A stretch of 64,000 nt of DNA from Acidobacteriaceae bacterium (GCA_003134655.1 PLBY01000107.1:1-64000); one strand, 5' to 3'; shown: positions 25,490-34,033, counted from the stretch's first letter. Notes: a model not told the origin generated them from the letters alone. A program made the numbers and translations.

Positions 25490-25891
25490 ATGGAAATCAA
25501 AAGAGCTGGTTCGCAACCTTCCGCGAAGGGTCCGTCGGAGTGGTTCACGGGCACGGTACGGATCGATCCACTATTTCAGGCACCCGACCCGGCATTTGTT
25601 CAAGGCGCCAGCGTCACGTTTGAGCCCGGCGCGCGGACGGCATGGCATACGCACCCGCTCGGTCAGACTCTCATCGTAACGGCTGGCTGCGGCCGGGCAC
25701 AGCGCTGGGGCGGCGTGGTTGAAGAAATTCGGCCTGGCGATGTGGTCTGGTTTTCGCCTAGCGAGAAGCACTGGCATGGGGCCGCGCCGGCCACGGCCAT
25801 GACGCACATCGCCATTCAGGAAAAGAAGGACGGCAAGGTGGTCGACTGGATGGAGCATGTCAGCGACGAACAGTACGGCGCCGGGAAATAA
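25490..25891 (+). CDS. Cupin-domain protein
   Basis: A 133-residue single-domain cupin. Metal ligands are placed as expected: His53, His55 and Gln59 in [15 protein letters not shown], and His94 (or His96) in [20 protein letters not shown] is the second cupin motif. This type (RmlC-like, close to proteins annotated as (R)-mandelonitrile lyase or carboxymuconolactone-associated cupins) is often found next to aldo/keto reductases, as here. Substrate unknown. Starts 11 bp after the reductase stop. Confidence 0.88.
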   Translation: MEIKRAGSQPSAKGPSEWFTGTVRIDPLFQAPDPAFVQGASVTFEPGARTAWHTHPLGQTLIVTAGCGRAQRWGGVVEEIRPGDVVWFSPSEKHWHGAAPATAMTHIAIQEKKDGKVVDWMEHVSDEQYGAGK

Positions 25892-25902
25892 AGGACATTG
25901 CG

Positions 25903-26274
25903 ATGACCAATAAGCCAACGAGGAATGATGTATTAAGAGACCGCCTTTCCCGATCCAGCGAAGTTACCATCAGCGTGACCGGCAGAAAGTCAGGACGCAC
26001 CAACTCGATTCCGGTTTGGTTCGTGCTCGAAGGCGACACGCTGAATCTCCTCCCAGTTCAGGGGTCGGGCACGCAGTGGTACAAGAACGTGCTCAAGAAC
26101 CCGTCGATTCGGATCAAGGCCGGGACCGAAGAGGCTGAATTCAAGGCTGTTCCGTTCACTGATACAAAACAGGTGTCGTCTGTGGTCGAGAAGTTTCGCG
26201 CCAAGTACGGGGCCAGCGACGTGAAGAAGTACTATTCGAAGTTCGATGTTGCGGTTGTGGCGCAGATAGGCTGA
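25903..26274 (+). CDS. Deazaflavin-dependent nitroreductase-family (DDN-like) protein
   Basis: A 123-residue split-barrel protein. The pattern EVTISVTGRKSGRTNSIPVW, then GDTLNLLPVQGSGTQWYKNV and LKNPSIRIKAG, is that of the DDN/F420-binding family (deazaflavin-dependent oxidoreductase). Many members in bacteria without F420 bind other flavins or heme, so the cofactor is open. Third gene of the series, 11 bp after the cupin. Confidence 0.85.
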   Translation: MTNKPTRNDVLRDRLSRSSEVTISVTGRKSGRTNSIPVWFVLEGDTLNLLPVQGSGTQWYKNVLKNPSIRIKAGTEEAEFKAVPFTDTKQVSSVVEKFRAKYGASDVKKYYSKFDVAVVAQIG

Positions 26275-26420
26275 TCGTCCGTCATCATGAAACGGATTGT
26301 GGAGCGAACGTAGCGGCGAGTTATGATGTTGGCCTAATCAGACTGGGGTCCGAGAGACGCAGGGGTCTTTACGCAAGAGAGTCATCTTAATTCTGAATGT
26401 CCCTTGGGAGGGAATTCTCT

Positions 26421-26942
26421 ATGGTCACGCTCAATGTGAATGGAGTGCGGCGCGAGGTCGCGGCAGCGGACGACACTCCGCTGCTCTACGTGTTGCGCAA
26501 CGATCTCCAACTGATCGGTCCGCAGTTCGGCTGTGGATTGGCACAGTGCGGAGCTTGTTCCGTTCTGATCGAAGGCAAGGAAGTGCGTTCTTGCATTACG
26601 CCGGTCGCGAGCGTCGCCAACCAGGAGATCACCACGCTCGAAGGTCTGCCCGCGCGGTGGGCCAAGCAAAAGGGCCTCTCCGCGGACGAGGCGAAGAACG
26701 CGCTTCACCCCGTGCAGCAAGCCTGGATTGAAGAGCAGACTCCGCAGTGCGGCTTTTGCCAGAACGGGATGATGATCAAGGCAACCGAACTGCTCGAAAC
26801 CAATCCCAATCCGTCCCTGGCGCAAATCAAAGCGGCCTACACTACGTCCGGACCGTCGCCGAATCTGTGCCGCTGCGGAACCTATGTCGCGATCATTGAA
26901 GCCGTACAACATGCCGCCACCATCATGGCGAAGGGGAGATAA
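26421..26942 (+). CDS. Molybdenum hydroxylase small subunit, two [2Fe-2S] clusters (IorA-like)
   Basis: A 173-residue electron-transfer subunit. The plant-type ferredoxin cluster is bound by Cys38, Cys43, Cys46 and Cys58 (FGCGLAQCGACSVL...SC), the second by Cys110, Cys113, Cys150 and Cys152 (CGFCQNGMM, CRCGTY). The start is ATG 26,421 because GGGAGGGAA stands just before it; the ATG at 26,397 precedes that ribosome site. Together with the next gene, three bases on, it forms an isoquinoline-1-oxidoreductase-type dehydrogenase with no separate FAD subunit; electrons probably pass to cytochromes. Confidence 0.94.
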   Translation: MVTLNVNGVRREVAAADDTPLLYVLRNDLQLIGPQFGCGLAQCGACSVLIEGKEVRSCITPVASVANQEITTLEGLPARWAKQKGLSADEAKNALHPVQQAWIEEQTPQCGFCQNGMMIKATELLETNPNPSLAQIKAAYTTSGPSPNLCRCGTYVAIIEAVQHAATIMAKGR

Positions 26943-26945
26943 GCG

Positions 26946-29300
26946 ATGGCGACCATGAGCGAAAAGCCAGGGAATGTCTTGCGACCGACGCTATCGCGGC
27001 GTCAATTCATCAAAGCCGGTGGCATCCTCGTCGTCGGGTTCAGCTTCGCTGGCTCGGAACTTCTGAAGGGCGATACCGCGAAGGCCGCCCCGATGAAGAA
27101 CACGCTCGATCCCACTCTTCCCAGTTCCTGGGTTGAGATTCACCCGGACAACACGATCCTGATCCGCACCGGCAAGAGCGACTTTGGCCAGGGCTCGACC
27201 TTCACCGCTTACCGGCAGATTGTGGCCGAAGAATTGAGCGTGTCCTTCGAAGCGATCACGACCGTTGTTGCAGGAGACACGGATCGCACACCCGACGGCA
27301 GCGGAGCCTTTGATTTCCTCGGCCGTGGGACACCAAACATCCGCAAGGCGGCGGCCTATACCTACCAGGCTCTGCTCGACCTTGCATCTGAAAAACTCGG
27401 CGTGCAGAAGGACAAGCTCTCCGTGAAGGACGGCGTCGTCTCGGGAGGTGGCAAGAGTATTTCCTACGGCGATCTGATCAAGAACCAGCAGTTGAAGCTC
27501 ACGATTCCCGTCAAAGGGGACCTCACCAGCATCTTTGGACTGTCCATCGAGGGCAATCCGCCGATGAAGCCGGTCAGTGAGTACACGGTCATCGGCAAGT
27601 CGTTCAAGAATTCGATCATCAGTTCGAAGGTGGCTGCGAAGGAAACCTGGGCGACCGATGTGCGCCTGCCGGGCATGTTGCACGCGCGGGTAGTGCATCC
27701 GAAGACGCTCGGCTCGACTCTCGTGTCTGCCGGGAAAGTGGACAAAACCAAGTTCCCGAATTCGCAGGTCATCGTGAAAGGCAATCTTGTGGGTGTGGTT
27801 GCACCCACCGAGTGTGAGGCGATCCAGGCGGCTGAGCAGGTGGCCGCCGCCACGAAGTGGACGGAGTGGAAAGGGCTGCCCGGCAATGCAAAACTCTACC
27901 AGCACCTTCGGGAGGAGGCCGATTGGACCACCGCACCGGTCGAGAATAGTAAGGCGAACAAAGGTGATGCGGGCCCTGCGCTCGCGTCGGCTCACAAGAA
28001 GCTTTCCGCCACATATCAGCTGTCCTACATGAAGCACGCGCCGATCGGCCCGACCATGGCGGTTGCCGACGTCAAGCCTGACGGCGCAGTGCACATCTAT
28101 ACGCACAATCAGAATCCGCAGGCGCTTCGCGGCGAAATTGCGGTGATGCTCGGCACCACGGCGGATCATGTGATTGTGCATTCGTATCCCGGACCCGGCC
28201 ATTACGGCAGGTCGAACGGAGGAAATGCGGGCGCGGAAGATGAGGCGGTGCTGTTGTCGCAGGCGGTCGGCAAGCCAGTGCGCGTGCAATGGATGCGCGC
28301 CGACGATATGCAGTGGTCCACCCAATCGGCGGCGGCTTTCTCCGATGTTCAGTTGGCGATCGATGAAAAAGGCAAGATGGTTGCGTATCAGATCGACCAC
28401 TACATGACGGCCATGCAGGACGATCGTCCGATCGGTGCCGTCATCGCGGGGCTGCCCACCATGTCGGCCCCTCAAGTGCATTCTGACGGCGTAACTTCCA
28501 CGGTCAACGGTCTTGAAGATCCGTGGATTTACGCTGGGGTTCCGAACCTGATGGAGCGCGGCCATGGCACATTCCAGGTGGGGCAGAAGGCTTCGCCACT
28601 CGCCGTCGGTCTGCGCGACCACAGCATGCGCACGCCGGGACAGTTCCAGCAGAACTATCCGCGCGAACTGGCGATGAGCGAGGCAGCGGCGCTCGCGGGT
28701 GCGGACGCCCTGCAGTTCCGCATCGACCACGCCACGGAAGAACGGGCCTTTGGTGTGCTGAAAGCGGTGCGAGACGCTTCTGGTTGGGAGACTCGCCCGT
28801 CGCCGCGTCCTGGTGCTGTGTCCACGGGATCAACGCCTGTGCGGGGCCGCGGAGTTTCGCTGATGCTGCGCAGTGGGACATACTGGGCCTGCGTTTGCCA
28901 GATCGCCGTCACTCCCAGCACGGGTGCGATTGTGGTGGAGAAGTACACGATCGCGGTCGATCCCGGCATCGTGGTGAACCCGATGCAATTGAAACGGAAT
29001 GTCGAAGGCGGCGCGGTGATGGGAATCGGCCATGCGCTCTTTGAGGAGGTCACGTTTGATGAGAGCGGAATCACCACGGATGACTGGATTTCCTATCCCA
29101 TTCCAACCATGGCGGACATCCCTGAGATCAAGGTAGTGCTGATCAACAATCCGAAAGTCGGTGCTTACGGCGGAGGTTCCGAGGCGGCGAATGCACTCGC
29201 CGCTCCGGCGATCGCGGCGGCGCTTCACGATGCAACTGGAAAGATCATGCGGCAGCTTCCGATGAAGCCGGCGTACGTGCAGGCGGTTTTGAAGGCCTAA
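26946..29300 (+). CDS. Molybdopterin-binding dehydrogenase large subunit (IorB-like), Tat-exported
   Basis: A 784-residue catalytic subunit of the xanthine oxidase family, carrying the molybdenum cofactor. The twin-arginine motif is SRRQFIKAGGILVVGFSFAG at the N-terminus, so the pair is exported folded to the periplasm. Repeated cofactor-contact stretches are seen (GKSDFGQGSTFTAYRQIVAE, GPGHYGRSNGGNAGAEDEAV, GLRDHSMRTPGQFQQNYPRE). The catalytic base is probably Glu746 in GGGSEAANAL. Substrates in the family are N-heterocycles and aldehydes. Molybdate uptake genes (modABC) are 27 kb away. Confidence 0.93.
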   Translation: MATMSEKPGNVLRPTLSRRQFIKAGGILVVGFSFAGSELLKGDTAKAAPMKNTLDPTLPSSWVEIHPDNTILIRTGKSDFGQGSTFTAYRQIVAEELSVSFEAITTVVAGDTDRTPDGSGAFDFLGRGTPNIRKAAAYTYQALLDLASEKLGVQKDKLSVKDGVVSGGGKSISYGDLIKNQQLKLTIPVKGDLTSIFGLSIEGNPPMKPVSEYTVIGKSFKNSIISSKVAAKETWATDVRLPGMLHARVVHPKTLGSTLVSAGKVDKTKFPNSQVIVKGNLVGVVAPTECEAIQAAEQVAAATKWTEWKGLPGNAKLYQHLREEADWTTAPVENSKANKGDAGPALASAHKKLSATYQLSYMKHAPIGPTMAVADVKPDGAVHIYTHNQNPQALRGEIAVMLGTTADHVIVHSYPGPGHYGRSNGGNAGAEDEAVLLSQAVGKPVRVQWMRADDMQWSTQSAAAFSDVQLAIDEKGKMVAYQIDHYMTAMQDDRPIGAVIAGLPTMSAPQVHSDGVTSTVNGLEDPWIYAGVPNLMERGHGTFQVGQKASPLAVGLRDHSMRTPGQFQQNYPRELAMSEAAALAGADALQFRIDHATEERAFGVLKAVRDASGWETRPSPRPGAVSTGSTPVRGRGVSLMLRSGTYWACVCQIAVTPSTGAIVVEKYTIAVDPGIVVNPMQLKRNVEGGAVMGIGHALFEEVTFDESGITTDDWISYPIPTMADIPEIKVVLINNPKVGAYGGGSEAANALAAPAIAAALHDATGKIMRQLPMKPAYVQAVLKA

Positions 29301-29323
29301 CGCAGCGGCATACTGGGTGGGAC

Positions 29324-29833
29324 ATGACTTTCGATCAAAGCGTGCTTGGGGCTCTGCTCGACTCATGGGACCGGAACAATCGCATCCTCGTCAACCTGCT
29401 CCGCGCTCTGCCCGAGGGCGGGCTGGAGGTCAGGGCGATGGAGGGCAGTCCGACCGTGGCAGAGTTGTTCGCGCACATCCACTACGTCAGACTTGTGTTC
29501 GTTTCCGAGGACGCACCCGAGTTCGCCCGAGAGCTGCCGAACGAGGAGTGGGTAGCCGAGCGTGACCCGGCTTGCATAGCTCAGATGTTGGATGAGAGCG
29601 CCAAGACGGTGCGGGACGCAGTGAAAGGTAGGCTGGAGGCAAGCCGGGGCATGGACGTTCACTATGATCATCCGATCCTGCTGCTCCAGCACATGATCTG
29701 GCACGAAGGATACCATCAGGGACAGATGAAACTCGCCCTCAAGATGTCGGGCCGTCCGATCAGCGATGAAACGGCCGGCCCGCTTACCTGGGGCGTCTGG
29801 ATGCGGAAGAGGTCCAAGTCGTCCGATTCCTGA
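29324..29833 (+). CDS. DinB-family protein
   Basis: A 169-residue four-helix-bundle protein of the DinB/YfiT superfamily, related to bacillithiol and mycothiol transferases. Metal-binding histidines are suggested by ELFAHIHYVRLVFV and by LLQHMIWHEGYHQGQMKLAL (HxxxH near the C-terminus). Since the genome has bshC, a bacillithiol S-transferase role in detoxification is a reasonable guess but is not demonstrated. It starts 23 bp after the hydroxylase gene and probably belongs to the same transcript. Confidence 0.85.
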   Translation: MTFDQSVLGALLDSWDRNNRILVNLLRALPEGGLEVRAMEGSPTVAELFAHIHYVRLVFVSEDAPEFARELPNEEWVAERDPACIAQMLDESAKTVRDAVKGRLEASRGMDVHYDHPILLLQHMIWHEGYHQGQMKLALKMSGRPISDETAGPLTWGVWMRKRSKSSDS

Positions 29834-29855
29834 ACGACTTTGTTGTCAAGCGTTA

Positions 29856-30269
29856 CTATCGATTGCTGCCCTTCAAGTCGCCGTGCAACTCGGGATGCGG
29901 TCCCTGTTCCACTTGATCGAGCTTCTTCTGCTGGTCATCGTTGAGGAGTATTCGGATTTTGTTGTCGGCGGCGTATCGCGAGTCCCTGACTTTGCTCAGG
30001 CGCTCTTCGTGGGAGAGACTCTGGTCCTGCACAAGCTTCACGGTCGTGTCATGCAACTCCTGCAGGATGGGTTTGATTCTCGCCTGCTGATCGCCGGTGA
30101 GATCGAGCTTCGCGGTCAGAAATGTCAGCTGGCCCTCGGCAGTGGGTACGCCGGCGTGCTCGCCCGCCGACAGGCCTTTGGTTGAGGCGCTGGTGGCAGG
30201 CTGCTGCGCGGTCGTGGCCAGAGCGGACAGCAACATGGTCCCGATTGCAAGTAAGCGAAAGCGGTTCAT
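29856..30269 (-). CDS. Spy/CpxP-like periplasmic protein, copy 2
   Basis: A 137-residue exported protein with a signal peptide (FRLLAIGTMLLSALATTAQQ). Two LTxxQ-like motifs, LDLTGDQQARIKPIL and ILLNDDQQKKLDQV, are the marks of the Spy/CpxP family of helical periplasmic chaperones and stress sensors. AAGGAG precedes the ATG at 30,269. It is transcribed away from a TetR gene with 93 bp between, a layout in which the TetR protein usually controls both. Confidence 0.8.
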   Translation of the reverse strand: MNRFRLLAIGTMLLSALATTAQQPATSASTKGLSAGEHAGVPTAEGQLTFLTAKLDLTGDQQARIKPILQELHDTTVKLVQDQSLSHEERLSKVRDSRYAADNKIRILLNDDQQKKLDQVEQGPHPELHGDLKGSNR

Positions 30270-30362
30270 CGTGTTTTCTCCTTTGCCTATGATTGGGCAA
30301 TGTAGCGGTCGAACGCCGCGCAGTCGAGAGCGATTTTGAGTTGCTGAACAAAGAGGCGGTCG

Positions 30363-30986
30363 ATGTCCAGGAACGAGCGCTCCAAGTTGCAGGAACAGGC
30401 CGTGGCAAGGGAACATGGAGTCATGCGGCATGGCAAACCTGATGAGCGCGTCCGGCGTACGCACGAGCGGCTGGGCAGCGCACTGGTGGCGTTGATCCAG
30501 GAGAAATCCATCGATGACGTGACGGTGCAGGAAGTCTTAGATCGCGCCTCGGTCGGTCGTTCCACGTTTTATCTTCACTTCCGCGACAAGAATGACCTGC
30601 TCCTCAGCCAACTGGAGACGTTCCTGGAAATGATGAGCACGGCGCTCAGCACCCGCAAAGAGAAGTCTCTTCGAGTGGTCCCTGTCGCAGAGATGTTTGA
30701 GCACATCGGCAACCAGAAGAAGGTCTATCGCGCGTTGGCTGACTGTGGCCGTTTGAACGACTTCTTCGATCTCGCGCAAGGCTATTTTGCTCGCGGAATC
30801 GAGCGGCGGCTGGTCGAGTCCGGACGTCTGCCGAAACTTCCGCAGCGTGAACTGGCTGCGCGGTCGTCTGCATTGGCGGGAAGCTTGCTATCGCTGCTGC
30901 GGTGGTGGCTGGATCGCGGCGCCAAAGAAAAACCCCGTGCCATGGACGAAATGTTCCACAAGATGGTATGGAGCGGGCTGCAATGA
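30363..30986 (+). CDS. TetR/AcrR-family transcriptional regulator
   Basis: A 207-residue repressor-type regulator. The HTH is in [32 protein letters not shown] (about 47-80), the standard TetR recognition pattern. The C-terminal ligand domain is variable ([18 protein letters not shown]). The first ATG at 30,363 has AGAGG six bases upstream; a start at 30,423 is also possible. The stop overlaps the AraC start (ATGA), so the two regulators are coupled. Divergent from a Spy-like gene. Confidence 0.9.
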   Translation: MSRNERSKLQEQAVAREHGVMRHGKPDERVRRTHERLGSALVALIQEKSIDDVTVQEVLDRASVGRSTFYLHFRDKNDLLLSQLETFLEMMSTALSTRKEKSLRVVPVAEMFEHIGNQKKVYRALADCGRLNDFFDLAQGYFARGIERRLVESGRLPKLPQRELAARSSALAGSLLSLLRWWLDRGAKEKPRAMDEMFHKMVWSGLQ

Positions 30987-31966
30987 TTGCAAAAGGGAGT
31001 ATTCTCGACTTCGTGAACACCAACGGCAAAGTCGTCTCGCTGCGACGAGTGGACAGGATTGTGGAATCCACTGAATCGGATCTGCAGAAGTTAGGACGCT
31101 TGATTGCCGCCTATGCCCCGCACGACGGCAGTTTTGAGCTGCGCGTCCCGGGCTTGCACGCCATTCGCCTCTCACGCGTCAACAAAGAATGTGTGCATGC
31201 CGTTCGGTTGCCCTCGTTGTGCATCGCCGCACAAGGAGCGAAGACCATTATCGTGGGGCAGGATGTGTACGAGTACGACCCTACGCGCATGATTGTGTTT
31301 TCGGTGGCGTTGCCAGTGGCAGGCCAAGTCACGCAGGCCAGCCATTCCGAGCCGTACCTGGCTCTCAAATTGGACCTCGACCCGCAAGAGATTGCCGAGC
31401 TTGTCCTGAGGGTGTTTCCCCACGGCCTGCCTCCCGCTCAGGAGAGAAGCGCTGTTTACATCACTCCGGTCGATGAGAACATTGTGAACGCCACGACGAG
31501 ATTGATGGAGTGCCTGGCGAATCCCGGCGATGCCAGTCTGCTCGCCCCGCTGGTGAAGGATGAAATTCTGATCCGCCTGCTCCGCAGCCCTATTGGTGTC
31601 CGCGTGGCTCAAATGGGCTTTGCCGAGTCCAGCGTGCAGCGAGTTGCGAAGGCGATTTCCTGGCTCCGCGAGAACTTCTCTCAGCCGATGAAGGTGGAAG
31701 AGTTGGCCGAACTGGTGCACATGAGCGTTTCCTCTTTTCACGAGCACTTCAAGTCCGTAACGTCGATGAGTCCGCTGCACTATCAAAAAGTGCTGCGCCT
31801 GCAGGAGGCCAGGCGTCTCATGTTGTCGACAATCGTGGATGCGGGTGCTGCGAGCCAGCGCGTGGGATACCTAAGCGCGTCCCAGTTCAGCAGAGAATAC
31901 AGCCGCTTCTTCGGGAGTGCGCCGACCAAGGACATCGCCAGATTGCGTCAAGAGACTGGGCTTTGA
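30983..31966 (+). CDS. AraC-family transcriptional regulator
   Basis: A 327-residue activator. The N-terminal half is the AraC_N cupin-like domain ([38 protein letters not shown]). The C-terminal double HTH has [20 protein letters not shown] and [20 protein letters not shown] followed by [13 protein letters not shown] at 30,983 overlaps the TetR stop. Regulators of this subfamily often lie beside aldo/keto reductase and short-chain dehydrogenase genes, which suits the redox cluster at 24,480-29,300. Confidence 0.92.
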   Translation: MIAKGSILDFVNTNGKVVSLRRVDRIVESTESDLQKLGRLIAAYAPHDGSFELRVPGLHAIRLSRVNKECVHAVRLPSLCIAAQGAKTIIVGQDVYEYDPTRMIVFSVALPVAGQVTQASHSEPYLALKLDLDPQEIAELVLRVFPHGLPPAQERSAVYITPVDENIVNATTRLMECLANPGDASLLAPLVKDEILIRLLRSPIGVRVAQMGFAESSVQRVAKAISWLRENFSQPMKVEELAELVHMSVSSFHEHFKSVTSMSPLHYQKVLRLQEARRLMLSTIVDAGAASQRVGYLSASQFSREYSRFFGSAPTKDIARLRQETGL

Positions 31967-32006
31967 TGGCATCAGGGCGTCCCGCTGGGTAACTGGCGAT
32001 CATCTC

Positions 32007-32111
32007 ACTCATTTCTTTGCCACGTGGAAAGACACCCACCCCGGTGTTCCCGTGCTGAAGCAAGCCAAAACCGAGTACGCGAAACTGCAGCAGCCGGTTG
32101 GAAGACCTTGA
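32007..32111 (+). pseudogene. 3' remnant of a TPR/kinase-type gene
   Basis: The frame ends THFFATWKDTHPGVPVLKQA, then KTEYAKLQ and a stop shortly after. This closely resembles the extreme C-terminus (FLALWKDADPDIPILKQAK...) of the large TPR and serine/threonine kinase proteins of Acidobacteriota. Nothing upstream of it is homologous; the AraC gene ends 40 bp before. It is best read as the relic of a deleted gene. Confidence 0.55.
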
Positions 32112-32114
32112 ACT

Positions 32115-32303
32115 TCAGTGTAAGGTTCGCCGTTTTTCCAAGGATCTCTCTGGGGGACAGGGTCCTGGAGGCGAATCGAGATGCGCCTTCGAGGGAAGCA
32201 GGTCACGGCCGAAAGCTTTCACGGTGACGACCGCGACAATCACGCTCCAGGCAGTGAAGAACAGCCATCCGGCGTTCGAGAGAAATGAGTCACCGAAGGT
32301 CAT
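32115..32303 (-). CDS. Possible 62-residue single-helix membrane protein
   Basis: One hydrophobic segment, AGWLFFTAWSVIVAVVTVKA, followed by a basic GRDLLPSK and a polar tail. The composition resembles a real small membrane protein rather than a shadow frame, but there is no ribosome-binding site and no recognised family. Downstream of the CpxP-like gene on the same strand. Confidence 0.35.
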   Translation of the reverse strand: MTFGDSFLSNAGWLFFTAWSVIVAVVTVKAFGRDLLPSKAHLDSPPGPCPPERSLEKRRTLH

Positions 32304-32373
32304 GAGGGTTGCACCGTCATCTGCGTTTCTGCCGACGCGGGGCGCGGCCAGACCACCTCGCGCCGGCAGTCAT

Positions 32374-32400
32374 GAACTCTGCGTCCCAGCCGCAGAGTTC
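32374..32400 (-). terminator. Hairpin after the CpxP-like gene
   Basis: GAACTCTGCG and CGCAGAGTTC form a 10-bp stem around TCCCAGC, eleven bases past the stop at 32,411. No T-tract follows on the minus strand, so it may be an mRNA-end stabiliser rather than a full terminator. Confidence 0.45.
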
Positions 32401-32410
32401 TGCTTTCACA

Positions 32411-32914
32411 TTATTCCGAGGGAGGAGCGGGCGGCGCTTCCTGCATGTGCTTTTGCATGCGGGCTTCGTGCTTCGCCTCGATCTCCTTCAACTGGGCGCG
32501 CTGGTCCGTCGTCAGCAACTGGTAGAGCTCGTTGTGAACGCGCGTCTCGTTGACGGTGAGCTGGGTCTGGACTTGCGCCTTCTGTGCGGCAAGGGCCTGC
32601 ACCTTGGCCGGATCGAACGTGCCTTCCACGTACTGGCGGAGTTGCACGTCGATCTGGTGCTGCTGCTGCATCAGCGGCTTCATGGCAGGATGCTCTTTCT
32701 GCATAATGGTCTTCATCTGCGCCTTCTGCTCGTCGGTCAGGTTCAGAGCTTTGGCAAAGAATCCCATCCTGTGGCCTTCGCCTTCCATGCCGTATCCGTG
32801 GCCGTGCATGGGTGGCGGCGGGGGAGCGTCGGCGGCGGTCTGGGACTTGGCGATCGAACTGCCCAGCAAAACGGCCATAGCGGCGATCAATAAACGGTAC
32901 CGAATCGATTTCAT
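32411..32914 (-). CDS. CpxP/Spy-like periplasmic protein, copy 1
   Basis: A 167-residue exported protein. Signal peptide RYRLLIAAMAVLLGSSIAKS, then a proline/histidine/glycine-rich lead (PPPPPMHGHGYGMEGEGHRM) that could bind metal, then the helical chaperone domain with two LTxxQ motifs, LNLTDEQKAQMKTI and QLLTTDQRAQLKEI. CpxP and Spy proteins bind unfolded proteins and damp the Cpx sensor. AGGAG precedes ATG 32,914. It is divergent from a CpxR/CpxA-like pair, as cpxP is in E. coli, with CpxR-box-like repeats between. Confidence 0.85.
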   Translation of the reverse strand: MKSIRYRLLIAAMAVLLGSSIAKSQTAADAPPPPPMHGHGYGMEGEGHRMGFFAKALNLTDEQKAQMKTIMQKEHPAMKPLMQQQHQIDVQLRQYVEGTFDPAKVQALAAQKAQVQTQLTVNETRVHNELYQLLTTDQRAQLKEIEAKHEARMQKHMQEAPPAPPSE

Positions 32915-32991
32915 GTTGACTCCTGGAATTCTCCGGGATGTCCCGGGACTGTGCGTACATTGATAGGAACACGGATGCGGGGGAAAAGGCG

Positions 32992-33027
32992 GTAAAAAGA
33001 CGGTCAACCGGAGTAAAGTTTTGTCAA
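32992..33027. promoter_or_regulatory. Four phased GTMAA half-sites, CpxR-box-like operator
   Basis: GTAAA at 32,992, GTCAA at 33,003, GTAAA at 33,013 and GTCAA at 33,023: four direct half-sites with starts 11, 10 and 10 bp apart, one helical turn each. The E. coli CpxR box is GTAAA-N5-GTAAA, direct repeats 10 bp apart. The array lies 78 bp upstream of the CpxP-like start and 137 bp upstream of the response regulator. A possible minus-strand -10 (TATCAAT) is at 32,965-32,959, which places the array where an activator would sit. Confidence 0.6.
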
Positions 33028-33063
33028 AGGAGGAGGGACTCGGTTCCCACCCACGGCTCCGCG

Positions 33064-33103
33064 GCGAGACGCCCCCGTACAGACGGCGGGACGCCGGCGC
33101 TAC
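33064..33103 (+). repeat. Dispersed GC-rich repeat (ending GCCGGCGCTAC)
   Basis: GCGAGACGCCCCCGTACAGA followed by CGGCGGGACGCCGGCGCTAC. Related copies are at 35,495-35,553, 39,787-39,833 and 58,711-58,756, all ending in TGCCGGCGCTAC or CGCCGGCGCTAC. Confidence 0.75.
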
Positions 33104-33163
33104 TATCTCATTTGACAATTCTTTACTACGGGGGGCTCTTGGCGGGTGCACAATAAGGTTGCG

Positions 33164-33871
33164 ATGGAACGAATTCTTGTTATTGACGATGATGTCGAAC
33201 TTTGCCACCTGGTTGGGGAGTATCTACGGGCGGAAGGATTCACGATTGACTGTGTGCATGACGGCGAGAGCGGGCTGAAGAAAGCGATGGCCGGCGAGTA
33301 TCTGCTGGCAGTGCTGGATGTGATGCTGCCGGGGATCAACGGATTTGAAGTGCTGCGCAGGATCCGCGCGACTTCACGGTTGCCGGTGTTGTTGCTGACG
33401 GCGCGAGGCGAGGATGTGGACCGGATCGTCGGGCTGGAAATTGGAGCTGACGATTATCTGCCGAAGCCGTTCAATCCGCGGGAACTGGTGGCGCGCATTC
33501 GGGCGGTGTTGCGGCGAACGCGGGCGGATGGCAGCGCAGCCGCGGCCGCGCCGGACATGGTGAGTGTGGGCGACGTGGAACTGGATCCGGCAACCCGGAC
33601 GGTACGGCTTGAGGGCAAGCCGGTCGATCTGACTTCGGTGGAGTTCAATTTGCTCGAAGTACTTTTGCGGGAAGCCGGACGCGTGGTGCCGCGGGAACGG
33701 CTGGTGAATGCGGTGTTGAGCCGTAAGTTCTCGCCGTTTGACCGGAGCATCGACATGCACGTCAGCAAGGTGCGGAAGAAGTTGGGTGATACCGATAGCG
33801 ATGAGCACATCAAGACCGTGCGGGGTGTGGGGTATATTTTTGCGCGTCCGCGGGAAAAGGTTAAGGCCTAG
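33164..33871 (+). CDS. OmpR/CpxR-type response regulator
   Basis: A 235-residue DNA-binding regulator. Receiver: acidic pair in LVIDDDVELC, phosphoacceptor Asp52 (AVLDVMLPG), Lys101 (YLPKPF). Winged-helix output: VRLEGKPVDLTSVEFNLLEV, RVVPRERLV, then DRSIDMHVSKVRKKLGD and IKTVRGVGYIF, the OmpR/PhoB pattern. ATG 33,164 has AAGG five bases upstream; a GTG at 33,146 lacks one. Cognate kinase starts 162 bp downstream; repeat DNA fills the gap. Confidence 0.92.
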   Translation: MERILVIDDDVELCHLVGEYLRAEGFTIDCVHDGESGLKKAMAGEYLLAVLDVMLPGINGFEVLRRIRATSRLPVLLLTARGEDVDRIVGLEIGADDYLPKPFNPRELVARIRAVLRRTRADGSAAAAAPDMVSVGDVELDPATRTVRLEGKPVDLTSVEFNLLEVLLREAGRVVPRERLVNAVLSRKFSPFDRSIDMHVSKVRKKLGDTDSDEHIKTVRGVGYIFARPREKVKA

Positions 33872-33878
33872 AGCGGCG

Positions 33879-33960
33879 CCTCAGGGGCTAAAGCCCTCTG
33901 GACCGACGAAAGCTTTATCGCAGCGCTTAAAGCGCTGCGCCACCCAAAAGCGGGCTGAAG
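33879..33960 (+). repeat. Dispersed repeat, copy A (GGGGCTAAAGCCCT...)
   Basis: CAGGGGCTAAAGCCCT hairpin, then CTTTATCGCAGCGCTTAAAG and CGCTGCGCCACCCAAAAGCG. A second copy, about 75-80% alike by eye, is at 41,418-41,492. It lies between the response regulator and kinase genes without breaking either. Confidence 0.8.
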
Positions 33961-34033
33961 ATTCAGTTCTGACAGGCTGAGAAGCCGATCGTGGCGCGAC
34001 AAGAAGATGTAGTAACGAATTGAAGAGTCCAGC

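Noticed and set aside
26991-28730. 579-codon open frame on the minus strand
   Set aside because: Antisense to the molybdenum hydroxylase large subunit, which has full family motifs; no ribosome site or recognisable domain.
32406-32972. 188-codon frame overlapping the CpxP-like gene
   Set aside because: Different phase, Arg/Asp/His-rich; the signal peptide and LTxxQ motifs are in the other frame.
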